Source: Clostridiales bacterium mt11 (GTDB lineage: Bacteria; Bacillota; Clostridia; Tissierellales; Tepidimicrobiaceae). Taken from it: a stretch of DNA of 64,000 nt. This document shows, piece by piece, positions 16,467 through 24,683 of this stretch; positions within the stretch are counted from its first letter, which is position 1, and every line of letters begins with the position of its first letter. The notes beneath the pieces are model-generated. The model was not told the DNA's origin and ran no database searches. It was given only the letters and a program-made list of their open reading frames with translations. The stretch is taken from assembly GCA_001282665.1 (NCBI GenBank), contig LN874948.1:24984-88983 (forward strand), in the 5' to 3' direction. A program made the position numbers and the translations under genes.

Positions 16467-17237
16467 TTAATTATTTTGAATTTGTCTTCCTGTATTATCC
16501 ATATGGTAATTATCCTTATATATTAGTTGAGATACAGGTACTATTTCGTATCCCTCACTTTGCAACCTTTCAATGATTATGGGAAGATATTCTAAAATAT
16601 ACTTTGCATTATTATGAAACAATACTATGGAGCCATTTGTTACATTTCTTGTTACTCTATCTACAACAGGTTGGACTCCTAATTCCTTCCAGTCCAATGA
16701 ATCCACATCCCATTGAATAGCATAATACCCATTATCTCTACAAACATCTATCACTCTATCATTATAATCTCCAAAAGGTGGTCTAAATAGTATAGGTTTT
16801 TCTTTAATTATTTCTTTTATCTTATCCCCAGTCACATTTAACTCTTTTGCCATCTCTTCATCGGATAGCTTAGTCATATAGGGATGATTAGTAGAATGAT
16901 TCCCTACGTCATGTCCTCTACTATATATTTCTTTTACATGCTCTGGATATTTATCAACCCAAAAGCCTACTAAGAAAAAACTACTTTTAATATTGTACTT
17001 ATCTAATATCTCTAGAATCCCTAAAGTATATTCATCTCCCCAAGCTGCATCAAAACTAAAAGCCAATTTCTTCTCATCAGTTCCTACACTATATATAGGG
17101 AGTTCCTTTTTATAAGAAAATACTTCTGCAATATTTTTGTCTGTCTTAATACTTGTATAGATAATGGAAATCATAATGACAAATATTACAATCATGATTC
17201 TTAATGACATATGATTTTTTGAATATACCTTTTTCAA
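16467..17237 (-). CDS. pdaB: PdaB-type polysaccharide deacetylase (sporulation)
   Basis: A 256-residue protein with an N-terminal membrane anchor (about 11-29) and an extracytoplasmic NodB deacetylase domain. The block LPIYSVGTDEKKLAFSFDAAWG is characteristic of the PdaB family. Then come the metal ligands in HDVGNHSTNHP and the RPPFGDYN and DVDSLDW motifs. PdaB is needed for late spore stability in Bacillus. The start is a TTG at 17237 behind AGGAGGGG. It is followed by the Mur-ligase-like gene in the same transcript. Confidence 0.9.
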   Translation of the reverse strand: MKKVYSKNHMSLRIMIVIFVIMISIIYTSIKTDKNIAEVFSYKKELPIYSVGTDEKKLAFSFDAAWGDEYTLGILEILDKYNIKSSFFLVGFWVDKYPEHVKEIYSRGHDVGNHSTNHPYMTKLSDEEMAKELNVTGDKIKEIIKEKPILFRPPFGDYNDRVIDVCRDNGYYAIQWDVDSLDWKELGVQPVVDRVTRNVTNGSIVLFHNNAKYILEYLPIIIERLQSEGYEIVPVSQLIYKDNYHMDNTGRQIQNN

Positions 17238-17537
17238 TGTATCCCCTCCTATAATATCTTTATAATATAATTTATTCTTAAATTATTTTTATATTACTTA
17301 TGCCAAAAAACTCTTAAGCTCATAATGTTTTTTTAAAGTTAATATTATTATTACTATTTTTCCTTATAATATATAAACAATTCTTTACATTTAAATAAAA
17401 ATTATATAATCTATGATTATTGACCAAATTGGCATTTTATATACACTTTTTCAAATTTTTCAAGAATATTTTCAACAAAAAAGGTTATCATATTAGTACA
17501 ACAACAAAAACTTGTTGCTGTAGAGGAGGAGAAAAAA
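17238..17537. other. Intergenic region between pdaB and the SASP gene
   Basis: This 300-bp AT-rich divergent region contains no convincing ORF. It must hold the promoters of pdaB (minus) and of the SASP gene (plus). A sigma-G-like -10 is seen near its right end, and CAACAA/TTGTTG can form a small stem just before the SASP RBS. Confidence 0.5.
17464..17495 (+). promoter_or_regulatory. Possible sigma-G promoter of the SASP gene
   Basis: CATATTA at 17489-17495 fits the sigma-G -10 pattern CATnhTA. GAATA at 17464-17468 fits the -35 pattern, but the 20-bp gap is longer than the usual 17-18. Tentative. Confidence 0.35.
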
Positions 17538-17741
17538 ATGGCTAACAATAACAAAATAGTAGTTCCAGAAGCAAGGCAAGCTCTAGACCAATTAAAATTA
17601 GAGATTGCTAGTGAATTAGGATTAGCTAATTATGATAGTATAGATAAAGGTAATCTACCATCAAGACAAAATGGATATGTTGGTGGATATATGGTAAAAA
17701 GGTTGGTAGAAGACGCTCAAAGACAAATGTCAAATAAGTAA
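17538..17741 (+). CDS. Alpha/beta-type small acid-soluble spore protein
   Basis: A classical 67-residue SASP: VPEARQALDQLKLEIASELGL followed by LPSRQNGYVGGYMVKRLVE. It contains the ELGL and GxxGGxMvkrlve DNA-binding blocks and the E-I-A-S-E region cut by the germination protease GPR. It coats forespore DNA, protects it from UV and heat, and later serves as an amino-acid store. The ATG follows GGAGGAG. The gene is monocistronic, with a perfect-palindrome terminator, and probably forespore-expressed. Its typical sequence contrasts with the divergent relative at 9675. Confidence 0.96.
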   Translation: MANNNKIVVPEARQALDQLKLEIASELGLANYDSIDKGNLPSRQNGYVGGYMVKRLVEDAQRQMSNK

Positions 17742-17747
17742 TCTCAA

Positions 17748-17779
17748 AAAGAGGTAAGTGGAATTCCACTTACCTCTTT
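17748..17779 (+). terminator. Terminator after the SASP gene
   Basis: A perfect 32-bp palindrome, AAAGAGGTAAGTGGAA and its complement, just after the stop. The stem ends in TTT followed by AATATG, so the U-tract is short. Confidence 0.7.
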
Positions 17780-17829
17780 AATATGATATAATTTAATAAG
17801 TTTATATTATTATCAAAGAGGTGCGTAAT

Positions 17830-18381
17830 ATGTTTATTGAAAACACTGAGGAATTAGCTCAAAATAAATTGCTTTTATTATATCTTATGGATAAATCCGA
17901 AAATTCTTTGACTAATGCAGAAATAACCGAATTTATGTTAGAAAAAAATTATATGAATTATTTTTTAATACAGCAATATTTATCTGAACTTATAGAGTCT
18001 AATTTTACCGACTACATAGATAAAGATGATAAAAAAGTTTATGTCTTATTAGATAAAGGTAAATTAACTCTCTCCTATTTTGAAGATAGAATACCAGAGA
18101 ACATAAAAAAAGATATTTCTGATAAATTCGTTCAAATAAAAGAAGATGAAAAAAAAGCAACTCAAGTCATAGGTGAATACTTTCAAAAAAATGATAACGA
18201 ATACATAGTCAATTTAAAACTAATAGAGAACTCTGAAACATTATTCAGCTTGTATTTAAATGTAACAACACCAAAACAAGCTCAAATAATCTGTAATACA
18301 TGGAAAGACAATACGGAATATATCTATAAAAATTTATTAAATATGTTGGCTGATGATAAAATAACCTCAATTGAAGATTAA
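17830..18381 (+). CDS. DUF4364 family protein (winged-helix-like)
   Basis: A 183-residue cytosolic protein of a family common in Clostridia. The N-terminal part (NKLLLLYLMDKSENSLTNAEITEFML, then YFLIQQYLSELIES and YVLLDKGKLTL) reads as a winged-helix domain like the PadR/MarR group. The remainder is an alpha/beta domain that ends in a charged tail. A regulatory role is plausible but untested. The frame extends back to a GTG at 17821, but that GTG is part of the RBS GAGGTG, so the ATG at 17830 is preferred. The 3' end overlaps the convergent beta-propeller gene by 15 bases. Confidence 0.82.
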   Translation: MFIENTEELAQNKLLLLYLMDKSENSLTNAEITEFMLEKNYMNYFLIQQYLSELIESNFTDYIDKDDKKVYVLLDKGKLTLSYFEDRIPENIKKDISDKFVQIKEDEKKATQVIGEYFQKNDNEYIVNLKLIENSETLFSLYLNVTTPKQAQIICNTWKDNTEYIYKNLLNMLADDKITSIED

Positions 18382-19305
18382 AATTCCATTTGGTTCATGG
18401 CCTACTCTTATACTGTCTATTATTTTATTATCATGTATATCAAATAAGGTTAATGTATTAGTTGAGATATTAGTAATAAATAGCGTATTATCTCCATCCC
18501 ATTCCAATTTATTAGGCATCCCTGTTAAATGGGTCTTGCTTAATAAATTCCTTTTTTTTATGTCTATTCTATAGAGATATCCATTGTCTATATTTGTTAA
18601 AAATATAAGCTCACTCCCATTTATTTTCAACATAGTATTAAATATTCCTTTAAGATCAAAAATTTCATGTTTTTCATACGTTTTTAAATCCATAACTGAA
18701 ATGTTGCTATTACCTAATGTGCTATTATTAACGCTAAATAATATATACATATGTTTACCTTCTAACAACATCTTTATTGGATTATTATTTAATTTAATAA
18801 CTTCATTGTCCTTTCCCATTAAATCTATGATATTTATGCTGTACCCATTATTATTTGCTACATAGATTTTCATTTTATCCCCATCTATTTCTATATCTGT
18901 AGGTTTTTCTCCTACAGGTATGTTCTCAATTAAAGAAAATCTTTCTTCATCTATTATAGAAATGGAATTTGAATCGCTATTAGCAATATAAAGGTGATGT
19001 TTAAAATATCTTATACAAGTAGGGCAGCTACCTACAGAAATCACATCAATAATTTTTTTATTTTCAATATCTATCTTAAAAACAGAATTATCATACGCAT
19101 TTGTACAGTATATTGAACCTTCACCGTTGGATACCATCTCATAAGGCCCAATAAATGAACTATCCAGACTAAAATTTGTTTCGCCATTGTTTTTAATTAG
19201 TTCCTTTAAATCTATAGTTTCTACTTCTCCCCTTTTTTTAAAGTCTATACAGGTTAATGTATCGTCCCCAGTATTAGCAACTATTATTTTCCCATTTAAC
19301 ACCAA
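18367..19305 (-). CDS. YncE-like beta-propeller protein
   Basis: About 312 residues built of repeated blades: IIVANTGDDTLTCIDF, IYCTNAYDNSVFKIDI, LYIANSDSNSISIID, IYVANNNGYSINIIDL and LFITNISTNTLTLFDI, separated by GxxPxxI turns (VGSCPTCIRY, VGEKPTDIEI, VGHEPNGILIF). This is the YVTN/YncE seven-bladed pattern. There is no signal peptide from the chosen start, so it may be cytoplasmic or a spore-coat-type protein; the ligand is unknown. The start is probably the TTG at 19305 (or GTG at 19302), 7 bases after GGAGG. The frame continues to a GTG at 19323, but that would place the RBS inside the gene. Confidence 0.75.
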   Translation of the reverse strand: MVLNGKIIVANTGDDTLTCIDFKKRGEVETIDLKELIKNNGETNFSLDSSFIGPYEMVSNGEGSIYCTNAYDNSVFKIDIENKKIIDVISVGSCPTCIRYFKHHLYIANSDSNSISIIDEERFSLIENIPVGEKPTDIEIDGDKMKIYVANNNGYSINIIDLMGKDNEVIKLNNNPIKMLLEGKHMYILFSVNNSTLGNSNISVMDLKTYEKHEIFDLKGIFNTMLKINGSELIFLTNIDNGYLYRIDIKKRNLLSKTHLTGMPNKLEWDGDNTLFITNISTNTLTLFDIHDNKIIDSIRVGHEPNGILIFN

Positions 19306-19382
19306 AGTTTCACCTCCATCCACTGTATATAAATCAATCTATGCATTACAGCAGTTGAAGGTGATAAGATTTTACTAATCCA

Positions 19383-19604
19383 TCATCTAATGAAAATTCG
19401 CTTTGCTAGTAAAGATTTTTTTATTGACAGATTTCTTCTCTTAACCTCGATTATCAGTTGGTTGACTAATGAAACTTCCCTTTCGTATTCCTCAATATCT
19501 TCGGCAATGGATAAAACCTTTAACTTATCCATTTCTTCTATAGTAAAGTCTATTAATTGATTATTGGATAAATGGGTATAAGGATTCAGTCTTATTTTAT
19601 TCAT
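19383..19604 (-). CDS. Hypothetical small protein (73 aa)
   Basis: A short, charged protein without membrane segments: an N-terminal NPYTHLSNNQLIDFTIEEMDKL, a predicted helical middle rich in Glu, and a basic C-terminus (KRRNLSIKKSLLAKRIFIR). No family is recognised. The start ATG at 19604 has a GGAGGG site 8 bases upstream. That site lies in the 3' arm of a terminator-like hairpin (19610-19655) that also follows folC, so expression may be coupled to RNA folding. The strong RBS and the sensible length support a real gene. Confidence 0.6.
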   Translation of the reverse strand: MNKIRLNPYTHLSNNQLIDFTIEEMDKLKVLSIAEDIEEYEREVSLVNQLIIEVKRRNLSIKKSLLAKRIFIR

Positions 19605-19609
19605 AAAAA

Positions 19610-19655
19610 AACCCTCCTATAGAATATATTTATATGTCTATTCCATAAAAGGGTT
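19610..19655 (-). promoter_or_regulatory. Terminator-like hairpin overlapping an RBS, after folC
   Basis: On the minus strand, AACCCT...TATGGAATA pairs with TATTCTATA...AGGGTT and is followed directly by TTTTTT and the ATG of the 73-aa gene. The GGAGGG ribosome binding site is in the 3' arm. It can serve as the folC terminator, as an RBS lock, or as both. Confidence 0.6.
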
Positions 19656-19664
19656 ACTTATAAC

Positions 19665-20960
19665 TCAATTATCTTTTAGCAATATCTTTCTCACATCTCC
19701 TATTAAATATAGGGAACCTCCAAACACTATTAAATCTTTTTCATTTGCTAGTCCATAGGCTTTATCTATGGCTTTTTCAATATCTTTTTCTATATAAGTC
19801 CTGTCATTATACTTTTTTATTATCTTCTCTAAGGACTCTGCTTCCTTTTTCCTAGGCATATTTACTTCTGTAATGACGATTTCATCTGCTAAAGGTGCTA
19901 TAATCTCTACCATATGCTCTACATCTTTATCCTTTAAAATACCAATCCCAAGTATCAGTCTATCGTAATTAAACATCTTTAAACTTTCCCTTAATGTTTT
20001 TATCCCTTGAAGATTATGTGCTCCATCGATTAAAAATGTAGGATTTCTTTTTAATACTTCAAGTCTGCCTTTCCATTTAGTTCTTTCAAGTCCATTTCTC
20101 AATTGCTCATCAGTTATATCCACTAAACCTTTCTCTTTCAAGGTTAATAACGCAGTCAATGCCAACACCGCATTGTATACTTGATATTTCCCTAAAAGTC
20201 CAATTTTTATATCATTGAATACCCTATCATTATATTTAAAGTTAAACAATCCACCAAATTCATTTAAGTCTTTAATTTCAACATTCTCCATAGAGCATTG
20301 AATAAATTCTGCTTCCATTTCCTTCGATACATCTTTCAAAACTTCAAGGGCTTCTTCTTGTTGAGGATAAGAAATAACAAGGCCTTTTTCTTTTATTATT
20401 CCAGCCTTTTCATATGCAATTTTCCCCAATGTATCTCCTAGTACATCTGTATGATCATAATCTATAGTGGTTATTACTGAAACTGTAGAATTTCTTATAA
20501 TATTTGTAGAATCAAACCTTCCACCTAAACCAACTTCCAATACGGTATAATCTACATTTTCCTCCTTAAAATATACAAAAGCAATAGCAGTTACTATCTC
20601 AAAAGTTGTAGGATGTTCATATCCTTCTTTTAGCATAATTTCAATTTTATCCTTAATCTTTTCCGTTATATTTGCTAACCTTTCATCAGGGATATCATTC
20701 CCATTAATGGATATTCTCTCATTAAATCTTTCTAAGTATGGAGAGGTAAATAAGCCTACTTTATAGCCTGCCTCTTTTAATGTAGTAGCTATATATGAAG
20801 AAGTAGAGCCTTTCCCATTCGTTCCTCCAACATGGATATATTTCATATCTAAATGAGGATTTCCAAGTAACTCTAATAATTTTCCTATTACATCCAATCC
20901 AAGCCTTGATCCAAATTTATTCTTGTCATTTATATAATCCAGAGCTTCAATATAATCCAT
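19665..20960 (-). CDS. folC: Folylpolyglutamate synthase / dihydrofolate synthase
   Basis: Mur-ligase-superfamily enzyme that adds glutamate to folates. It has 431 residues, which is standard. The ATP loop GGTNGKGS is at 45-52, followed by the omega-loop region (TSPYLERFNERISING), the magnesium site TIDYDHTDVLGDT, and the C-terminal domain with LIDGAHNLQGI. The first residues, IEALDYINDKNKFGSRLGLD, are typical. It lies directly downstream of valS with a gap of about 100 bases and a terminator overlapping the valS end. This valS-folC order is common in Firmicutes. Confidence 0.96.
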   Translation of the reverse strand: MDYIEALDYINDKNKFGSRLGLDVIGKLLELLGNPHLDMKYIHVGGTNGKGSTSSYIATTLKEAGYKVGLFTSPYLERFNERISINGNDIPDERLANITEKIKDKIEIMLKEGYEHPTTFEIVTAIAFVYFKEENVDYTVLEVGLGGRFDSTNIIRNSTVSVITTIDYDHTDVLGDTLGKIAYEKAGIIKEKGLVISYPQQEEALEVLKDVSKEMEAEFIQCSMENVEIKDLNEFGGLFNFKYNDRVFNDIKIGLLGKYQVYNAVLALTALLTLKEKGLVDITDEQLRNGLERTKWKGRLEVLKRNPTFLIDGAHNLQGIKTLRESLKMFNYDRLILGIGILKDKDVEHMVEIIAPLADEIVITEVNMPRKKEAESLEKIIKKYNDRTYIEKDIEKAIDKAYGLANEKDLIVFGGSLYLIGDVRKILLKDN

Positions 20961-21031
20961 TTTATCTCCTCACCTTTCACTTATACTTTCATAACAATTT
21001 TAAATCATTTTTGGACAATAAACAACAATAA

Positions 21032-21069
21032 AATAGAAAAGAGTGGATCTAAATCCACCCTTTTCTATT
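21032..21069 (-). terminator. Terminator overlapping the valS stop
   Basis: On the minus strand, AATAGAAAAGGGTGGAT pairs with ATCCACTCTTTTCTATT and is followed by TTATTGTTG. The 5' arm starts within the last valS codons. Confidence 0.7.
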
Positions 21070-23713
21070 TGTTTGATTTTAAATGTTCAAGCCTTTCCAA
21101 TACCTTCTCCATCATATCTTCATATTTCTTTTGTTTTTCTATCTCAGCATCTACAACTTTTTCAGGAGCTTTTTTCACAAAACCTTCATTTGATAATTTA
21201 CCCCTTACCCTCTTTAGCTCACCTTCTAGTTTTTCTTTTTCCTTTTCTAACCTCTCTATTTCCTTATCCAAATCTATTAAATCCATCAATGGAATATATA
21301 TTTCACATTTATCCAATACAACGGATATATTATCTTCTCCTAAAGTGGATTTATCCTCTACTATCTCAATATCCTCTGCACTGGCTAAGTTGATAAAATA
21401 CCTCCTGCCGTAGTTTAACATATCCCTTACATTTTTATCCTTAGTTATAAATATGGTTCTAGCCTTTTTAGAAGGTGGGATATTCATCTCCTGCCTTGCA
21501 TTTCTTATACCTTTAATAGCATTCATTATAAAAGCCATACGTTTTTCTGCTTCACTATGAGATTTTTCCTCTTCATATACTGGCCAGCTGCTTACTATCA
21601 ATGGAGTTTCCCTATTGGGTAGATGCTGCCATATCTCTTCAGTAATGAAAGGCATAAATGGATGCAGTAGTTTTAAAATATTCTCTAGTACATTTAATAA
21701 AACCTTCTGAGCTATTTCTTTACTTCTTTTATTCTCTCCATATAGTCTTGGTTTAACCATTTCAATATACCAATCACAGTACTCATCCCATACAAAGTCG
21801 TATATCTTTTGAGCTGAAATTCCTATTTCATATTTTCCTAGGTTTTCTGTAATCTCCTTAATAGTCGTATTTACCCTAGATAATATCCATTTATCTTCTT
21901 CCTCTAAGGAGTTTAAATCTATCTCCTTATTTACCACTTCTTCATCTAAATTCATCAATACAAATCTAGTAGCATTCCAAAGCTTATTAGCAAAGTTTCG
22001 ATTGGATTCAACTCTTTCCATATAAAATCTCATATCATTTCCAGGTGTATTACCTGTAATTAGAGTAAATCTCAATGCATCTGCTCCATATTCATCTATT
22101 ACAACTAATGGGTCAATACCATTTCCTAATGATTTACTCATCTTTCTACCTTCTGCATCTCTAACAAGACCTGTTAAGAATACATCTTTAAAAGGCACTT
22201 CCCCTGTCTGTTCAATACTGGAAAATACCATCCTAATTACCCAGAAGAAGATTATATCATAACCTGTAACAAGCACATCTGTAGGGAAGAAATATTTTAA
22301 ATCCTCTGTTTCTTCTGGCCATCCTAAAGTTGAAAAAGGCCATAGGGCTGATGAAAACCAAGTATCTAGGGTATCTGGATCTTGGTGGATATTTGAACTA
22401 CTACATTTAGTACATTTTTCTGGTTTCTCTCTTGAAACCATTATTTCACCACAATCATCACAATAGTAAACGGGTAATCTATGTCCCCACCATAGCTGTC
22501 TTGAAATACACCAATCCCTAATATTCTCAAGCCATTGGGTATAAATTTTTCCAAACCTATCAGGTATAAAATTCAACTTTCCATCTTTATAAGCTTTCAA
22601 GGCTGGTTCTGCTAAAGGTTCCATCTTAACAAACCATTGTTTTGATATTAATGGCTCAACAACGGTTTTACATCTTTCACAATGCCCTACACTATTGTTG
22701 TGGTCTTTAATCTCAACTAAAAAGCCCTTCTCATCTAAATCCTCAATTATCCTCTTCCTTGCTTCATATCTTTCTAATCCATTATATTTGCCGCCATTTT
22801 CATTTATGGTTCCATCGTCGTTCATTATAATCAATTGACCTAATCCATGCCTTTCTCCTACTTCAAAGTCATTTGGGTCATGAGAAGGAGTTATCTTTAC
22901 TGCACCAGTACCAAATTCCATCTCAACATAATCATCTGCAACGATAGGTATTTCTCTATTAACTAGTGGCAGTATAGCAGTCTTACCTACTAAATCCTTA
23001 TATCTATCATCCTCTGGATTAACTGCAATAGCTAAATCTCCTAAAATCGTCTCTGGTCTTGTGGTTGCTATGGTTATATATCCTTCTTCATCTTTTATAG
23101 GATATCTTATATACCAAAGATGTCCTAAACTATCTTCATGCTCAACTTCTGCATCTGATATGGCAGTTCTACAGTTTGGACACCAATTTATAATCCTATT
23201 ACCTCTATAGATTAGACCTTTTTCATATAGTCTAATGAAAACCTCTTGTACTGCATTACTTAAACCCTCATCTAAGGTAAATCTCTCCCTAGTCCAATCA
23301 CAGGATGCTCCCAGCTTTTTTAATTGATTGTTTATATTTCCACCATGTGTCCTAGTCCATTCCCAAGCTTCTTCTAAAAAGCCTTCTCGTCCTAGGACTT
23401 CCTTAGTTTTTCCCTCAGTAGCAATCTTCTCTACTACTTTAGCTTCTGTAGAAATACTTGCATGATCTGTTCCTGGCAGCCATAAAGCTTCATATCCTTC
23501 CATTCGTTTCCACCTAATTAGTATATCTTGAAGCGTGTACAATGCGTGACCCATATGAAGGTTCCCTGTAACATTTGGTGGGGGCATCATAATAGTATAA
23601 GGTTTTTTATTCTCATCTACTTTAGCTTTAAAATATCCATTTTCATTCCAAAACTTATATAATCTCTCTTCAAAATCCTTTGGATTATAGGTTTTAGGTA
23701 GATTTTCAATCAT
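21065..23713 (-). CDS. valS: Valyl-tRNA synthetase
   Basis: Class I synthetase that charges tRNA-Val and edits threonine. 882 residues, full length. The HIGH motif appears as PPPNVTGNLHMGH (HMGH at 53-56) and the KMSKS motif as GRKMSKSLGNGIDP. Zinc-type cysteine pairs are present (CERC, CDDC, CTKC), and a C-terminal coiled coil (about 810-875, DKEIERLEKEKEKLEGEL) contacts the tRNA. The ATG at 23713 has a GGAGG site. Transcription is controlled by a Val T-box just upstream. Confidence 0.98.
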   Translation of the reverse strand: MIENLPKTYNPKDFEERLYKFWNENGYFKAKVDENKKPYTIMMPPPNVTGNLHMGHALYTLQDILIRWKRMEGYEALWLPGTDHASISTEAKVVEKIATEGKTKEVLGREGFLEEAWEWTRTHGGNINNQLKKLGASCDWTRERFTLDEGLSNAVQEVFIRLYEKGLIYRGNRIINWCPNCRTAISDAEVEHEDSLGHLWYIRYPIKDEEGYITIATTRPETILGDLAIAVNPEDDRYKDLVGKTAILPLVNREIPIVADDYVEMEFGTGAVKITPSHDPNDFEVGERHGLGQLIIMNDDGTINENGGKYNGLERYEARKRIIEDLDEKGFLVEIKDHNNSVGHCERCKTVVEPLISKQWFVKMEPLAEPALKAYKDGKLNFIPDRFGKIYTQWLENIRDWCISRQLWWGHRLPVYYCDDCGEIMVSREKPEKCTKCSSSNIHQDPDTLDTWFSSALWPFSTLGWPEETEDLKYFFPTDVLVTGYDIIFFWVIRMVFSSIEQTGEVPFKDVFLTGLVRDAEGRKMSKSLGNGIDPLVVIDEYGADALRFTLITGNTPGNDMRFYMERVESNRNFANKLWNATRFVLMNLDEEVVNKEIDLNSLEEEDKWILSRVNTTIKEITENLGKYEIGISAQKIYDFVWDEYCDWYIEMVKPRLYGENKRSKEIAQKVLLNVLENILKLLHPFMPFITEEIWQHLPNRETPLIVSSWPVYEEEKSHSEAEKRMAFIMNAIKGIRNARQEMNIPPSKKARTIFITKDKNVRDMLNYGRRYFINLASAEDIEIVEDKSTLGEDNISVVLDKCEIYIPLMDLIDLDKEIERLEKEKEKLEGELKRVRGKLSNEGFVKKAPEKVVDAEIEKQKKYEDMMEKVLERLEHLKSNK

Positions 23714-23751
23714 ATTTATTCCTCCCTAATTTTTAAATTTACATATGCATT

Positions 23752-24000
23752 AAAAAAACCCTCCATCCAATATAAAGGACGAAGGGTGTATTCGCGGTAC
23801 CACCTTAATTCCATAGAATAGCTCTATGGCTCTTAATATCTATAACGGTTATTCCGTTCAAGCTTACTTAACACTTCGGCTTGAATACTCAGAAGCTACC
23901 TTCAGTAAATATTGCCTAAAAAGTCTTTCAGCCTTTGGACTTTTTTCTCTATATAGGATATTTACTTACTCCTCTTCTTCATTGTAGATATAAAATTGTT
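23752..24000 (-). promoter_or_regulatory. T-box riboswitch, Val specifier, upstream of valS
   Basis: On the minus strand, the core AAGGTGGTACCGCGAA is at about 23791-23806, followed by a terminator (ACCCTTCGTCC with GGATGGAGGGT) and seven T residues. The specifier loop reads GAAG-GTA-GC, with GTA (Val) at 23897-23899. The 5' end is approximate. Confidence 0.95.
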
Positions 24001-24032
24001 AGTAATCATTATATATAGAAATTATTTATTTG

Positions 24033-24569
24033 TCAATTAGAACTTTTCTTATTCCCCATAGATAGATATATTATCAAATAATTTATAAACGCTATTATAT
24101 TTAATAATACTGTTATTATAAATAATGCCTTTACAACGATACGAGGAACTTTAAATACTACTGATAGTATAGCAGTATAAAAGGATACTGTAGCTATCTT
24201 GCCAAATTTATTAGCTGGTAAAACCTGATTTCCCTTAAATAAATACAATATAAATCCTCCTGTAATCATTATTACCTCTTTGAGTCCAATAATCTTTAAA
24301 ATCCATGAGGGGATTAACTTGGATGTTGTAAAGCTAATAAGTACTGCAAAAGCCATCAATTTATCTGCAAGAGGGTCTAAGGCTGCTCCTATATCACTAG
24401 TTAAATCATATTTCCTTGCTATATATCCGTCTAAAATATCTGATATTCCAGCCATTATAAAGACTATTCCAGCATAGAGCACATGATTTTCACCCGTAGT
24501 ATAAAAAAGATATAGGTATATAGGTACCAGTATTATTCTAAGTATGGTAAGCATATTAGGTATATTCAT
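24033..24569 (-). CDS. pgsA: CDP-diacylglycerol-glycerol-3-phosphate 3-phosphatidyltransferase
   Basis: Membrane enzyme that makes phosphatidylglycerol phosphate. 178 residues with about five membrane segments. The CDP-alcohol phosphatidyltransferase motif is complete: D44, D47-G48, A51-R52, G61, D65 and D69, in the exact D-x2-DG-x2-AR-x8-G-x3-D-x3-D spacing. The ATG at 24569 follows an AAGGAG site. It is divergent from the binding-protein gene and lies upstream of the valS T-box leader, with no other lipid gene beside it. Confidence 0.93.
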   Translation of the reverse strand: MNIPNMLTILRIILVPIYLYLFYTTGENHVLYAGIVFIMAGISDILDGYIARKYDLTSDIGAALDPLADKLMAFAVLISFTTSKLIPSWILKIIGLKEVIMITGGFILYLFKGNQVLPANKFGKIATVSFYTAILSVVFKVPRIVVKALFIITVLLNIIAFINYLIIYLSMGNKKSSN

Positions 24570-24683
24570 ATTTTAACTCCTTTTTTATAAACTATTAATT
24601 TATTTTGTAACCAAATGTATCAGGATGAATATTATGACTATAAAAGACGCTCATTATTCTTATAATATTATAGGAGGGATAAG

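Noticed and set aside
21043..21393. Long plus-strand frames opposite valS, tldD and other genes
   Set aside because: They are shadow frames opposite strongly conserved genes, without RBS or family resemblance.
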